Source: Kribbella sp. VKM Ac-2569
GTDB lineage: Bacteria > Actinomycetota > Actinomycetes > Propionibacteriales > Kribbellaceae
Reading direction: 5' to 3'
Length of the DNA stretch: 64,000 nt
Assembly: GCF_004216905.1 (NCBI RefSeq)
Contig: NZ_SGXJ01000002.1
Span: 62,001-126,000, forward strand
In this document: positions 8,081-17,657 of the stretch, one piece after another
Layout: each line of letters starts with the position of its first letter
Numbering within the stretch: position 1 is the stretch's first letter
Notes under the pieces: generated by a model
Told to the model about the DNA's origin: nothing
What the model saw: the letters and a program-made list of their open reading frames with translations, nothing else
Database searches by the model: none
Program-made: the position numbers and the translations under genes

Positions 8081-10059
8081 TCACGACTGCGGCCACTGTG
8101 TGGGGGCCGGCTTCTTCCGCAGCCGCGCGACGATCAGCCCACCGATCAGCAGGAGCACAACGCCACCCCCACCAAGCCCGGCGACCAACGCCACCGGCGT
8201 CCCGTCATCCGAGTCGGAGCGCCCCTGCACCGGCTCACCGGCCCGGTTCTTGTCACCGGAGTCCCCAGGCTCCGACGGCGTCGTACTCGCCGTCGCATTC
8301 GGAGTCTCGGTCGGCGACGGTGTCACGGACTCACCCGACACCGGCGTCGCGCCGTCGACGTACTCCGGCTTACCCGCCCCCGCCGTACCGACCACGCCGA
8401 CCGTCAGATTGAGCGGGATCGTGAACGCCTTGTCGCTGGCCTTCCGGGACAGCGACACAGCCAAGTAGTACTCGCCGGGCGTCGACGTTCCGGTGTCCTG
8501 GTTGTTGGCACCGTTGCGGTTCAGATACCGGATCTCCTTGGTGGTAAGCCCCTTCACCAGCCCGCGCTTGGTCAGCACAGCCTTCGTGTACGAGCCGCCC
8601 GGCACGTTCTTGGCGAAGACCGCGAACACGTCCTCACCGGTCGGTGAGATCAGCGCGGTGTCGAGATAGCGGATCCCGTCCAAGGCCTCGCCCGCGGCGC
8701 CGGCCATCTCCGGGACCGTCATCTGCGCCTGGATCCGCTGGCCCCAGTCGGCCTTCACCCGGTACAGCTGGAGTTCGCCCGGCATCAGCGTCGTCTTGTA
8801 GGTGCCTGGCTGCAGCAGCGGCGCGTCCGGGAAGCTCGAACCAGGCACGATCTCGCGCGGCGTCGACCCGGACATCTGCGTCCAGACCGGGTCAGCAGCC
8901 GCCGCCGGCAGGTTCGCGATCGAGTCGACCGGCGGCTCCTCGTCGATCCGCAGCTCGTACGGCACGCCCTTGAGCTCCCGGTAAGCCTTCCCAGGGTTCA
9001 CGGTGAGCACCAGCTGATCGGAGTCGGCGCATTCGTCGTTCTTCTTCTCGTACTTCGACCAACTGGCAGCCGTGCCGGTCGCCAACCCCTGGTCTCCGTC
9101 GAACCCCCGCGGGTAGCTCCAGCCGCACTGCTCACCGGCGAGCGTGTTGAGCCGCACCTCGGACTGGATCACGAGGCTCCCGCCGGCCGGACGCCGGAAG
9201 CTCACCCCCGCGCGCAGCGTCGAGCCCTTGATGGTCCGCTTGATCAGGTAGTGCTTCGAGGTGTTGTCCACACCGAACGTGTCGGAGTAGTGGCCCGGGG
9301 CAAGCACCGGTGCGCCTTCCTGCTGCGGCGCACCGTGCACCGGCGTACCCGAGATCCGGAACGGGCGGAAGGCTCGGGTCGACAACCTGCCCAGACCGCC
9401 TCGAGATCGATGGTCGAGTCGGCGTCGTAGTAGTCGCCGCGCCCTTCGCGAGCCACGCACTGCAGCTGCGTGCGCGCCTTCCCGCCGACGCGGAAGCCGA
9501 CCACGTCGATCTTCAGATCGATGCCCTGCTGGGCGATCGAACGCGCCACCGCACACGGCTCCGGCGCACAGGTGGCCTCGCCGTCCGAGACCAGCACGAT
9601 CGTGCGCTGACCGACCGGACCGAGATCCTTCGCGGCCTGCTGGAGGGCGTAGCCGATCGGAGTCTCGCCGTACGGCTTGTACTTGGCGATCGCCGTCTGC
9701 AGCTGGGGCCGGTTACCGGTCCCGATCGGGACGGTCAACTGGGTATCGGTGCAGGCGCCCGCCTGAGTGCGTTTGAACACGGTGGCGCCGTACACCCGGA
9801 GGCCGACCTCGGCCGCCTCGGGAAGCTTGGTCACCACACTCGACAGGGCCGTGCGGGCGGCGGCGATCTTGGTGTGCCCGTCGCCGGCCGGCTCCGCCAT
9901 CGAGCCGGACGAGTCGAGGACCAGAACGAGTTTGCCGCCGCTCGGTGCAGGGTCCGCGAGCGCGGTCGGGGCGGTCAGGCCACCCAGGACCGCGGCCAGC
10001 GTGACCGCGAGGAGCGCCCACACCACGGGCCGGCGGCGGTGTGCCTGGTGAGTCGTCAT
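8081..10059 (-). pseudogene. von Willebrand factor A-domain secreted/membrane protein, interrupted by a frameshift
   Basis: Two reading frames together make one protein of about 659 residues. The first (ATG 10059, GGAGGA upstream) has a signal peptide (WALLAVTLAAVLGG, cleavage near TALADPAP) and a von Willebrand A domain with MIDAS motif DSSGSM; it loses sense near residue 223. The second frame resumes at LSTRAFRPFRISG and runs through a beta-rich region to one C-terminal transmembrane helix (LVAGLGGGGVVLLLIGGLIVA) and a basic tail. The break lies at the three-C run 9390-9392 on the plus strand; a fourth C would restore VWGRLSTRAF. No slippery heptamer is seen, so this is a true mutation or a sequencing slip. 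Confidence 0.8.
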
Positions 10060-10087
10060 CGTTCATCCTCCGGTGAGATTCGCTGCC

Positions 10088-10160
10088 GCAAACTTTTGCA
10101 GTTTGCGATCGCAAATGTCAAGTCCGTTTCAGGCTGGAATTTCAGGTTCGCAAGTGCGAA
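10088..10160. promoter_or_regulatory. Three palindromic operator-like sites in a divergent promoter region
   Basis: Between the von Willebrand A gene and the HTH gene are GCAAA-CT-TTTGC (10088-10099), the perfect 14-base palindrome TTTGCGATCGCAAA (10102-10115) and TTCGCA-AG-TGCGAA (10147-10160). All are built from TTYGC/GCRAA half-sites. The last lies 9 bases before the HTH start. They are probably bound by that HTH protein to control both divergent genes; this is inference from position and symmetry. Confidence 0.6.
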
Positions 10161-10169
10161 GATCTTTGC

Positions 10170-10781
10170 ATGGAGCAGACGGCACACAATCTGCAGCAGC
10201 AGGTCGAGCTGTACGGCGAGCCCCTGGGCGAGGTCGTACGGCGGATCACCGGCGGGCTCGGCCTGACCCAGGGCGGGCTCGCCCAGGTGATCGGCCTGTC
10301 CGCGCCGATGCTCTCGCAGCTGGTCAGCGCGCACCGGGTCAAGATCGGCAATCCCGCGGTGGTGTCTCGTCTGCGGGCCGTGTCCGAGCTCACCGACCTG
10401 GCGGTGTCGGGCGGGATCGAGCCCGAGCACATCGCCCACGAGCTCGACGGGATCCGCGCCGCCACCGGCGCCTATACCCGGCCGACCACAGCCCAGCTGG
10501 CGCGGTCAGCCGCGCCGGGCCAACCCACCACAGGACAGACCACCGATCCGCCGGCCCGTTTCCTTCGTCCCACTACTTACCCCGGCGAGCTGCCCCCGTC
10601 CCCGTCCGCGCGCAGCGTCGTACGGGAGATCCAGGATCTGTTCAGGGCCGTCGCTTCGGCCGAGGAGATCCAGCAGGCGGCGGCCGCCGTGGACTCGCCG
10701 GCGATCGCCGAGTTGCTGCTTGCCTACGGCACCGGCAGGACGGCAGATGCACTGGCGCACTACGAGCAGCATCACGGCTGA
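10170..10781 (+). CDS. Helix-turn-helix DNA-binding protein
   Basis: The 203-residue protein has an XRE-like HTH at about residues 18-70 (GEVVRRITGGLGLTQGGLAQ, then IGLSAPMLSQLVSAHR), a low-complexity Pro/Thr linker at about 95-150, and a C-terminal helical part (SVVREIQDLFRAVASAEEIQ) ending near AELLLAYGTGRTADALAHYE. The C-terminal part matches no effector domain I recognise. ATG at 10170 has only a weak ribosome site and a palindrome just upstream. It is divergent from the von Willebrand A gene and probably autoregulated. The signal sensed is unknown. Confidence 0.8.
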   Translation: MEQTAHNLQQQVELYGEPLGEVVRRITGGLGLTQGGLAQVIGLSAPMLSQLVSAHRVKIGNPAVVSRLRAVSELTDLAVSGGIEPEHIAHELDGIRAATGAYTRPTTAQLARSAAPGQPTTGQTTDPPARFLRPTTYPGELPPSPSARSVVREIQDLFRAVASAEEIQQAAAAVDSPAIAELLLAYGTGRTADALAHYEQHHG

Positions 10782-10810
10782 TATAGCACAACCTGAGTAG
10801 ACATTCGGCG

Positions 10811-10913
10811 CTGTCTCACGCCTCGTCGGAGCGGAATGCGCGTCGCGCGGCTGATGTTGGCTTGCTCCGGCGGGGCGAACCGTCCTGCTTTCGTTGACGT
10901 TGTGAGGAGACAG
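10811..10913 (+). promoter_or_regulatory. Structured 5' leader of the amino acid ABC operon, possible RNA regulator
   Basis: CTGTCTC (10811-10817) can pair with GAGACAG (10907-10913), which holds part of the ribosome binding site. Inside, CGCCTC (10819-10824) pairs with GGGGCG (10872-10877) with one G-U, then CGGAGC (10827-10832) with GCTCCG (10864-10869), topped by a small GCGC hairpin (10838-10848). Such nesting with a sequestered ribosome site is what a translational riboswitch or leader looks like. It does not match any riboswitch class I can recall by sequence, and chance pairing in GC-rich DNA remains possible. Confidence 0.35.
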
Positions 10914-10915
10914 TT

Positions 10916-11767
10916 GTGCGCGCGTTCGGCGCTTTTCGGCGGGTTGTCGCAGTGGTCGGGTCCATCACCTTGGCGAGCGCGATGGTTGCCTGTGGCAGCA
11001 ATCAGGACGATGCGGCGGGTGGTCCGGATCTGGGCCTGATGAAGGCGGGGACGCTGCGGATCGGGACGCTCACCGACGCGCCGCCGAACGTCTACGTGAA
11101 GGACGGGAAGTTCACCGGTTTCGACAACGACCTGATCACCGCGGTCGCGGCGAAGCTGAACCTGAAGCCGGAGTTCGTCGGGACCGACTTCTCCGCGCTG
11201 CTGTCGCAGGTGAACGGCGGCCAGTTCGACCTCGGCAGCTCGTCGATCACGGTCACCGAGGCCCGCAAGAAGACGGTTGCATTCAGCAACGGCTACGACT
11301 TCGGCTACCTCGGCCTGAACACCACCGAGGATTCCGGGATCACCTCGTTCGACCAGCTCACCGGCAAGCGCGTCGTGGTCGTCCAGGGCACCGTCCAGGA
11401 CGACTACGCCACACAGAAGAACCTGAACCCGGTCCGCGTCCCGAACTACAACGCCGCGCTCGGCCAGCTCAAGGCCGGTACGGCGGACGCCTGGGTGAGC
11501 CCGGCCGAGATCGGCGAGAAGATGGCGAAGGAGCAGGGCGGCGGCACGGTGATCCTGGCCGCGAAGGAGCTCAGTGACGCGCCGATGGCGTTCGCGGTGG
11601 CGAAGAGCAACGACAAGCTCCGCGAGGCCGTGGACAAGGCGCTCGACGAGGTGATTGCCGACGGCACCTGGACCAAGCTGGTGGAGCAGTACTACCCGGG
11701 TCGCGCCGTACCGGCGAACTTCAAGCCGGGCAGCGGATCGGTCAAGTTCACGGCTCCCAAAGCCTGA
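10916..11767 (+). CDS. Amino acid ABC transporter substrate-binding lipoprotein (family 3)
   Basis: The 283-residue lipoprotein has a basic N-terminus, a hydrophobic stretch and lipobox (LASAMVAC, Cys near 27), then a family 3 solute-binding fold: GTLRIGTLTDAPPNVYVKDG, FTGFDNDLITAVAAKL, FDLGSSSITVTEARKKTVAF, KRVVVVQGT. This family captures polar amino acids outside the membrane for import. Start is GTG 10916 with GAGGAGA 7 bases upstream. Its stop overlaps the permease ATG (TGATG). The exact amino acid is unknown. Confidence 0.93.
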   Translation: MRAFGAFRRVVAVVGSITLASAMVACGSNQDDAAGGPDLGLMKAGTLRIGTLTDAPPNVYVKDGKFTGFDNDLITAVAAKLNLKPEFVGTDFSALLSQVNGGQFDLGSSSITVTEARKKTVAFSNGYDFGYLGLNTTEDSGITSFDQLTGKRVVVVQGTVQDDYATQKNLNPVRVPNYNAALGQLKAGTADAWVSPAEIGEKMAKEQGGGTVILAAKELSDAPMAFAVAKSNDKLREAVDKALDEVIADGTWTKLVEQYYPGRAVPANFKPGSGSVKFTAPKA

Positions 11768-12522
11768 TGGACATCTGGTCCACCCTGAGTGACACCTTCC
11801 TCGACTGGGAGTCGATGAAGGCTGTCCTGCCGGAGATGCTGAAGGTAGGACTGGTCAACACTCTGATTCTGGCGGCCGCCTCGGTCGTGCTGGGCACTTT
11901 GCTCGGCATGGTCGTGGCGGTCCTCGCCCTGTCCAGCAAGCGCTGGCTGCGCTGGCCGGCGAAGATCTACACCGATATCTTCCGCGGCCTGCCCGCGATC
12001 CTGACCATCCTGCTGATCGGCCAGGGCCTGTCTCCGATCACCCGGCACTGGTGGGGCCCGAACCCGTACCCGCTCGGCATCCTCGCGCTCTCGCTGATCG
12101 CCGCGGCGTACATCGGCGAGATCTTCCGTTCCGGCATCCAGAGCGTGGAGAAGGGTCAGCTCGAGGCCGCCCGTGCGTTGGGCTTCAGTTACACGAGCGG
12201 CATGCGGCTGGTCGTCATCCCGCAAGGGGTACGGCGGGTGCTGCCGGCGCTGGTGAACCAGTTCATCGCGCTCGTGAAGGAGTCGAGCCTGGTCTACTTC
12301 CTCGGCCTGCTGGCGAGCCAGCGCGAACTGTTCCGGATCGGCCAGGACGCGGCCGCGACCAACGGCAACCTGTCCCCGTTGCTGCTCGCAGGCATCTTCT
12401 ACCTGGTGATCACGGTCCCGCTGACGCACTTCGTGAACCACTTCGACAAGCGGCTACGCGAAGGACGGCCGGTCGAGTTGGAGGACGTAGAACTGAAGGA
12501 GCTCGCGCATGCGAACCGTTGA
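11767..12522 (+). CDS. Amino acid ABC transporter permease (HisM/GlnP type)
   Basis: The 251-residue inner-membrane protein has about five transmembrane segments and the signature [19 protein letters not shown] (about residues 112-130) followed by [20 protein letters not shown], the cytoplasmic loop that contacts the ATPase in HisM/GlnP-type permeases. It is coupled to the binding protein upstream and overlaps the ATPase gene by 14 bases. A single permease gene implies a homodimeric channel. Confidence 0.95.
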   Translation: MDIWSTLSDTFLDWESMKAVLPEMLKVGLVNTLILAAASVVLGTLLGMVVAVLALSSKRWLRWPAKIYTDIFRGLPAILTILLIGQGLSPITRHWWGPNPYPLGILALSLIAAAYIGEIFRSGIQSVEKGQLEAARALGFSYTSGMRLVVIPQGVRRVLPALVNQFIALVKESSLVYFLGLLASQRELFRIGQDAAATNGNLSPLLLAGIFYLVITVPLTHFVNHFDKRLREGRPVELEDVELKELAHANR

Positions 12523-13246
12523 GGCAGCGAGCCTGGAGGTGAGCGGTGTCGAGCTCGCGTTCGGCAGCAACAAGGTGCTGCGGGGCGTCGATCTCGTCGT
12601 ACCGGCCGGGCAGACCGCGTGCGTGATCGGCCCGTCAGGGTCCGGGAAGTCGACGCTGCTGCGTGCGATCAACCGTCTGCTCGAACCCGACGCGGGTGAT
12701 GTGAAGCTCGGCGGCGAGTCGGTACTGCGAGGCGATGCCGACGTACTGCGGCGACGCATCGGCATGGTGTTCCAGCACTTCAACCTGTTCCCGCACAAGA
12801 GCGTGCTCGACAACATCACGCTCCCGCTGCGCAAGATCAAGAAGCTCGACGCCGAGGCCGCACAGGCGGCGGCCCGCGCGCAGCTCGATCTCGTCGGCCT
12901 TGCGCACAAGGCCGGAGCGCGACCCGGGAACCTGTCTGGCGGTCAGCAGCAGCGGGTCGCGATCGCGCGGGCGCTGGCGATGGAGCCCGAGGTGATGCTG
13001 TTCGACGAGGCGACATCGGCGCTCGATCCCGAGCTGGTCAAGGGCGTGCTGTCGCTGATGGCGGACCTCGCCGAGGCCGGCATGACGATGGTTGTGGTCA
13101 CCCACGAGATGGGGTTCGCCCGCGAGGTCGCCGACCAGGTGGCCTTCATGGACCACGGCGTCGTGGTCGAGTCCGGCGTACCCGAGCAGATCTTCGACTC
13201 AGCCGACTCGCCGAGGCTGCGACAGTTCCTGTCCCAGGTGCTCTGA
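12509..13246 (+). CDS. Amino acid ABC transporter ATP-binding protein (GlnQ type)
   Basis: The 245-residue ATPase powers the importer formed with the two preceding genes. Walker A is GPSGSGKST (about 45-53), the Q-loop region [18 protein letters not shown] is typical of polar amino acid ATPases, signature [19 protein letters not shown], Walker [13 protein letters not shown], and the switch His lies in [15 protein letters not shown]. It is the last gene of the operon, followed 8 bases later by a strong hairpin. Confidence 0.96.
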   Translation: MRTVEAASLEVSGVELAFGSNKVLRGVDLVVPAGQTACVIGPSGSGKSTLLRAINRLLEPDAGDVKLGGESVLRGDADVLRRRIGMVFQHFNLFPHKSVLDNITLPLRKIKKLDAEAAQAAARAQLDLVGLAHKAGARPGNLSGGQQQRVAIARALAMEPEVMLFDEATSALDPELVKGVLSLMADLAEAGMTMVVVTHEMGFAREVADQVAFMDHGVVVESGVPEQIFDSADSPRLRQFLSQVL

Positions 13247-13254
13247 GACGGTCC

Positions 13255-13282
13255 CGCCCTGGCAGAAACGGCTGCCAGGGCG
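13255..13282 (+). terminator. Terminator hairpin of the amino acid ABC operon
   Basis: CGCCCTGGCAG, loop AAACGG, CTGCCAGGGCG: a perfect 11-bp stem starting 8 bases after the ATPase stop codon. There is no U-tract, as is common in actinobacteria. Confidence 0.85.
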
Positions 13283-13333
13283 CACGATGGAAGGTGGTCC
13301 CGCTCTGGGGCTGAGCTACACCTGGGGGTAGCC

Positions 13334-14026
13334 GTGTCGTTCCGATTCACGATCGCAGCAGTTGCCGTCGGATTGATCACCACATCCGGGCTCGCGGCAA
13401 CCGCCGCGCCCACGACCGGCACAACCAGCACGGTCAGTACGGTGGCGGCCGCGCCGGCCCGTGCCAAGTACGTCTATCTCACGTTCGACGACGGCCCGAG
13501 TACGCCGTACACCGCGCAGATACTGAAGATTCTTCGGGCCTACGGGGCACGGGCAACCTTCTTCGAGATCGGCCGGAATGTGGCGCGCTACCCGTCCTTG
13601 ACCCGCCGCGTCGACCAAATGGGCAACAGCGTGCAGAACCACACCTGGTCGCACCCGAATCTCCGGAAGGTCTCCTCGGCAACGTTCAGGTCCCAGGTCC
13701 AGAAGACGGACCGATACATCCGGGCCCAGACGGGGTACACCCCGCGCTGTCTCCGGCCGCCGTACGGCGCGACGAACAAACTGGTCTCCCGGCGGGCCGC
13801 CGCCCTCGGCAAGAGCATCCGCTTGTGGACCATCGACACCCGCGACTGGTCCCGCCCGGGAACGTCGGTGATCGTGCGTCGGGCACTGGCGAACGTGCAC
13901 AGCGGTTCGGTGATCCTGATGCACGACGGCGGCGGCAACCGCAGCCAGACAGTCGCCGCGCTGCCGAAGATCCTGCGGACCCTGAAGGCCAGAGGCTACG
14001 GCTTCACCACCATGTCCTGCACCTGA
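13334..14026 (+). CDS. Secreted polysaccharide deacetylase (NodB domain), copy 1
   Basis: The 230-residue protein has a signal peptide (about residues 1-28), then the complete NodB/CE4 fold: LTFDDGPSTPYT (motif 1, metal Asp near 52), NHTWSHPNL (motif 2, metal His residues), LRPPYGATN (motif 3), DTRDWSRPG (motif 4) and LMHDGGGNR (motif 5). Such enzymes remove N- or O-acetyl groups from peptidoglycan, chitin-like or other glycans in the cell wall. Start is GTG 13334. A close paralog follows 107 bases downstream on the same strand, indicating tandem duplication. Confidence 0.93.
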   Translation: MSFRFTIAAVAVGLITTSGLAATAAPTTGTTSTVSTVAAAPARAKYVYLTFDDGPSTPYTAQILKILRAYGARATFFEIGRNVARYPSLTRRVDQMGNSVQNHTWSHPNLRKVSSATFRSQVQKTDRYIRAQTGYTPRCLRPPYGATNKLVSRRAAALGKSIRLWTIDTRDWSRPGTSVIVRRALANVHSGSVILMHDGGGNRSQTVAALPKILRTLKARGYGFTTMSCT

Positions 14027-14133
14027 CACTTGGCGCGGGGCCGCGCGGTTACGTCAATTCCTGTCACAAGTGCCTTAGCGTGGGCCCTGAGGATTCAGTG
14101 AGGACGTGAACCACCCACCGCCCTGGGGGGACA

Positions 14134-14868
14134 ATGGACGTTCGCTTGACGCGTGCGGGGAACCGCGCCGTCGGCCTGGCGATGATGATGCTGGTGAGCG
14201 CGGTGATCGGCTCGGTCGTGGTCGCGGCCGCGAAGTCGCCGGCCAAACCAGCCATGCCCTCGCCGTCCGCAGCAGCACCGGTCACGCCGACGAAAACGCC
14301 GCTGCCGACCAAGTACGTCGTACTGACGTTCGACGACGGGCCCGATGTCGAGTACACCCCGAAGGTGCTCGACATCCTCGCGCAGTACGGCGCCAAGGCG
14401 ACGTTCTTCGAGATCGGGCAGAACGTCCGGAAACATCCCGAGCTGACCAAGCGGGTCCACGAATCCGGTCACAGCGTGCAGAACCACACCTGGACGCACG
14501 CCGACCTCCGCCCCCTCAGCGCGACCGCGTTCCGGCAGCAGGTGATGTCGACGGACCAGGCCATCCGGGCTCAGATCGGCAGTACGCCGGGCTGCCTGCG
14601 ACCGCCGTACGGCGGGGTGAACCCGACCGTCCGGCAACGGGCGAGGGCGCTCGGCAAGGACCTCGTGGTGTGGACCGTGGACTCGCGGGACTGGACCAAA
14701 CCCGGCACGACGGCGATCGTGCAACGCGTGCTGAAGAACGTGCACAGCGGCTCGGTGATCCTGATGCACGACGGCGGCGGCAACCGCGCTCAGACCGTGG
14801 CGGCATTGCCCACGATTCTCAAGACCCTCAAGGCGCAGGGCTACGGCTTCCGCGTCTTGACCTGCTAG
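14134..14868 (+). CDS. Secreted polysaccharide deacetylase (NodB domain), copy 2
   Basis: The 244-residue paralog of the preceding gene has an N-terminal membrane/signal segment (GLAMMMLVSAVIGSVVVAAA), a Pro/Thr linker to about 60, then all five CE4 motifs: LTFDDGPDVEYTP, NHTWTHADL, LRPPYGGVN, DSRDWTKPG and LMHDGGGNR. Every metal and catalytic position of copy 1 is kept, while the export segment and linker differ. ATG 14134 is preceded by GGGGGGA. Its stop overlaps tail-to-tail by 2 bases with the stop of the HAD gene. Likely substrate is cell-wall glycan. Confidence 0.93.
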   Translation: MDVRLTRAGNRAVGLAMMMLVSAVIGSVVVAAAKSPAKPAMPSPSAAAPVTPTKTPLPTKYVVLTFDDGPDVEYTPKVLDILAQYGAKATFFEIGQNVRKHPELTKRVHESGHSVQNHTWTHADLRPLSATAFRQQVMSTDQAIRAQIGSTPGCLRPPYGGVNPTVRQRARALGKDLVVWTVDSRDWTKPGTTAIVQRVLKNVHSGSVILMHDGGGNRAQTVAALPTILKTLKAQGYGFRVLTC

Positions 14869-15656
14869 GACAGCGCGGTCACCAGTGGTACGACGTCGGC
14901 GATCGACCGGACCACGCGGGTCGGGCGGTACGGGAAGCGCTCGACCTCGTGCTCGCCGGTCGATCCGGACAGCACGAGCACGCTCCGCAGACCCGCCTCG
15001 AGACCGCTGATGATGTCGGTGTCCATCCGATCGCCGATCATCACGGTGGTTTCGGAATGTCCCTCGATCCGGTTCAGCGCGCTGCGCATCATCAGCGGGT
15101 TCGGCTTGCCGACGAAGTACGGTGCGACGCCGGTGGCCCGGGTGATCAGCGCGGCCACCGAGCCGGTTGCCGGCAGCGGGCCCTCTTGTGACGGGCCGGT
15201 CGGGTCCGGGTTGGTCGCGATGAAGCGGGCGCCTTCGGCGATCAGCCGGATCGCCTTGGTGATGGCCTCGAACGAGTACGTCCGGGTCTCGCCGAGGACG
15301 ACGTAGTCCGGGTCGCGTTCGGTCAGTACGTACCCGATCTCGTGCAGCGCGGTGGTCAGTCCCGCCTCGCCGATCACGTACGCCGTCCCGCGCGGGCGCT
15401 GGTCGTCGAGGAACTGGGCGGTGGCGAGCGCGCTGGTCCAGATCGACCGCTCCGGGATGTCGATGCCCGCGGCAAGCAGGCGGGCGCGGAGGTCACGCGG
15501 CGTGAAGATCGAGTTGTTCGTGAGGACCAGGAACTTCTTGCCGGACGCCTGCAGAGCCGCGATGAACTCACTGGCTCCGGGGATGGCGCGCTCCTCGTGC
15601 ACCAGCACGCCGTCCATGTCGGTCAGCCAGGTATCCACCGGTTTGTGCTCGCTCAC
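14865..15656 (-). CDS. HAD-IIA family hydrolase (NagD-like phosphatase)
   Basis: The 263-residue protein has the HAD motifs TDMDGVLV (nucleophile Asp and acid/base Asp), LVLTNNS (motif 2), KPNPLMMRSAL (motif 3 Lys) and MIGDRMDTDI (motif 4), with a cap of the HAD-IIA type (NagD, nitrophenyl- or glycerol-phosphate phosphatases). The start used is GTG 15656; an in-frame upstream extension of 45 codons is low-complexity and overlaps the promoter of the divergent transporter. Substrate is probably a sugar or glycerol phosphate; unproven. Confidence 0.9.
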   Translation of the reverse strand: MSEHKPVDTWLTDMDGVLVHEERAIPGASEFIAALQASGKKFLVLTNNSIFTPRDLRARLLAAGIDIPERSIWTSALATAQFLDDQRPRGTAYVIGEAGLTTALHEIGYVLTERDPDYVVLGETRTYSFEAITKAIRLIAEGARFIATNPDPTGPSQEGPLPATGSVAALITRATGVAPYFVGKPNPLMMRSALNRIEGHSETTVMIGDRMDTDIISGLEAGLRSVLVLSGSTGEHEVERFPYRPTRVVRSIADVVPLVTALS

Positions 15657-15724
15657 CCGCTCATCGTAGAGGCCCGACCGGCTGGGGCACGGAAACTGTC
15701 GGCGGCGGGGGCAAGAATGCGGGC

Positions 15725-16951
15725 ATGGAATTGGCTGGGTACCGCGAGTTGTGGCGAGCGCACGGTGTGATGACGCTGCTGGTGTCTTCACTGCTCGCCC
15801 GGCTGCCCATGCTCGCGACGATGGTGCCGATCGCGTTCCTCGCCAAGGATGCGAGCGGCTCGTTCCGGTGGGCAGGCGTTGTTGCCGGCGCCTATTCGGT
15901 CGGTGCGGCGGTTGCGGGACCGCTCTGGTCGCGCGCGGCCGACCGGCGCGGGCCTCGTGGCGTGTTGCTCGCGACCGGGATCGCCTGGAGCCTCGCGCTG
16001 TTCACGATCGCCCTTCTGCCGACCGGGCTGCATCGATTGCTGCCGTTGCTGGCTCTGCTCGCCGGCGCCCTGGTGCCGCCGGTCATGCAGACGTTGCGCG
16101 CCGCGTGGCCGCGGGTCGTCTCCGGCCCGGCGCTGCGGACGGCGTACTCGGTGGATGCGACAGCGCAGGAGCTGTTGTTCATGGTCGGGCCGATGCTCGG
16201 GGCAACCGCGGTGAGCGTGGCGAGCCCGCGGGCCGGCGTACTGCTCGCGGCGGTGATGTCAGCCGTCTTCATCTGGTGGTATGCGCTCCGACAACCCGAG
16301 CCGCTCCCCCGCGACCAGCACACCACGGTGCCGCTGACCGCGCGGCAGCTGCTGTGGCATCGACACCGGTTGCCGCTGATCCTCGCGTTCGGCCTGTGGG
16401 TCATGTCGTTCAACGGGATCTCGCTGGCCATCGTCGCGTTCGCCGACGACCACGGGCAGCGGCTGATCGCCGGGATCCTCGAGGCCGTATGGGCGTTCGG
16501 CAGCCTCGTCGGCGGGGCTGTCGCGGGTGCGTTGCCCGGTCGGCGTACGTCGTACCTGTGGCGGCGGGCTGCTCTCGTCGCGGTCGGGATGCTGTTGTGC
16601 GTGTTTGCGACCTGGTCGTCGGTGTCGCTGGGGATCGCGTTGACGGTGTCGGGGCTGACGTTGGCGCCGGCGATCGGTGCGCTGTACGGGCGGCTGGGTT
16701 CGTTGACACCGGACGTCGCGCGGACCGAGGTCTTCGGATGGATGGGCAGCGCGGCGACCGGCGGTGCGGCGATCGGGGCTGCGGTGGCGGGTGCGGTGAT
16801 CGAAGGCTTCGGCGTGCGGTACGTGTGGCTGTTGGCCGCCGTACTCGCGGTGGTGTCGACGGTGTTGCTGCTGCGGGTGCCGCCGGAGGTCGAGCCGGAG
16901 CCGAGCGAGCCTGACTTACCGGCCGGCGGACTGCTCGGCGAGACCGCGTAG
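15725..16951 (+). CDS. Major facilitator superfamily transporter
   Basis: The 408-residue protein has about twelve hydrophobic helices in two halves, and the loop between helices 2 and 3 reads [14 protein letters not shown], the MFS motif A region. It resembles small drug or metabolite exporters. It is divergent from the HAD gene, and its last 36 bases overlap the convergent rpe gene. No substrate can be assigned from sequence. Confidence 0.88.
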   Translation: MELAGYRELWRAHGVMTLLVSSLLARLPMLATMVPIAFLAKDASGSFRWAGVVAGAYSVGAAVAGPLWSRAADRRGPRGVLLATGIAWSLALFTIALLPTGLHRLLPLLALLAGALVPPVMQTLRAAWPRVVSGPALRTAYSVDATAQELLFMVGPMLGATAVSVASPRAGVLLAAVMSAVFIWWYALRQPEPLPRDQHTTVPLTARQLLWHRHRLPLILAFGLWVMSFNGISLAIVAFADDHGQRLIAGILEAVWAFGSLVGGAVAGALPGRRTSYLWRRAALVAVGMLLCVFATWSSVSLGIALTVSGLTLAPAIGALYGRLGSLTPDVARTEVFGWMGSAATGGAAIGAAVAGAVIEGFGVRYVWLLAAVLAVVSTVLLLRVPPEVEPEPSEPDLPAGGLLGETA

Positions 16952-17581
16952 CTGCTCGACCATCGCGTTCGGGTCGTCGGCGGCGTACACCGCCGAGCCG
17001 GCCACAAACACGTCCGCGCCGGCTTCGGCGCAGCGCTCGATGGTGTCGGCCGAGACACCGCCGTCGATCTCGATCCACAGGTCCAGGCCGTGCTTGTCGA
17101 GCAGTTGGCGGGTGCGGCGGATCTTCGGTACGCAGACGTCGAGGAACTTCTGGCCACCGAACCCGGGCTCGACGGTCATGATCAGGATCATGTCGAGCTC
17201 GGCCAGCAGGTCCTCGTACGGTTCGATCGCAGTTGCGGGCCTGAGTGCCATCGCGGCCCGCGCGCCCTTGGCCCGGATCTCCCGCGCGGTCCGGATCGGC
17301 GCCCGGCAGGCCTCGACGTGGAACGTGACGCTCGACGCACCCGCCTCGACGTACCCAGGCGCCCAGCGGTCCGGGTCCTCGATCATCAGGTGACAGTCGA
17401 GCGGCATGTCGGTCGCCTTGGCCAGTGACTCGACCACCGGCATCCCGAGAGTCAGATTCGGCACGAAGTGGTTGTCCATCACGTCGACATGCAGCCAGTC
17501 CGCATTCGACACAGCGGCCGCCTCGTCAGACAGCCGCGAGAAGTCGGCGGCCAGGATGCTCGGCGCGATCTGAATCCCCAT
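16916..17581 (-). CDS. rpe: Ribulose-phosphate 3-epimerase
   Basis: The 221-residue TIM barrel interconverts ribulose 5-phosphate and xylulose 5-phosphate in the pentose phosphate pathway. Motifs: [13 protein letters not shown] at the N-terminus, [18 protein letters not shown] (metal His/Asp), [24 protein letters not shown] and [11 protein letters not shown]. Length and motifs are standard. The 3' end overlaps the convergent transporter gene by 36 bases, so the two transcripts are antisense to each other there. Confidence 0.97.
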   Translation of the reverse strand: MGIQIAPSILAADFSRLSDEAAAVSNADWLHVDVMDNHFVPNLTLGMPVVESLAKATDMPLDCHLMIEDPDRWAPGYVEAGASSVTFHVEACRAPIRTAREIRAKGARAAMALRPATAIEPYEDLLAELDMILIMTVEPGFGGQKFLDVCVPKIRRTRQLLDKHGLDLWIEIDGGVSADTIERCAEAGADVFVAGSAVYAADDPNAMVEQLRGLAEQSAGR

Positions 17582-17657
17582 GGCGTCAATCTATCGACCC
17601 ACCCGCCGCCGATCGTCAGCGCATGCCGCGCAGTGGGCGGGACTCGTCGGACGTGCT

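Noticed and set aside
9380-9400. Programmed ribosomal frameshift in the von Willebrand A gene
   Set aside because: No slippery heptamer or downstream pseudoknot is visible; a missing base in a short C run explains it better.
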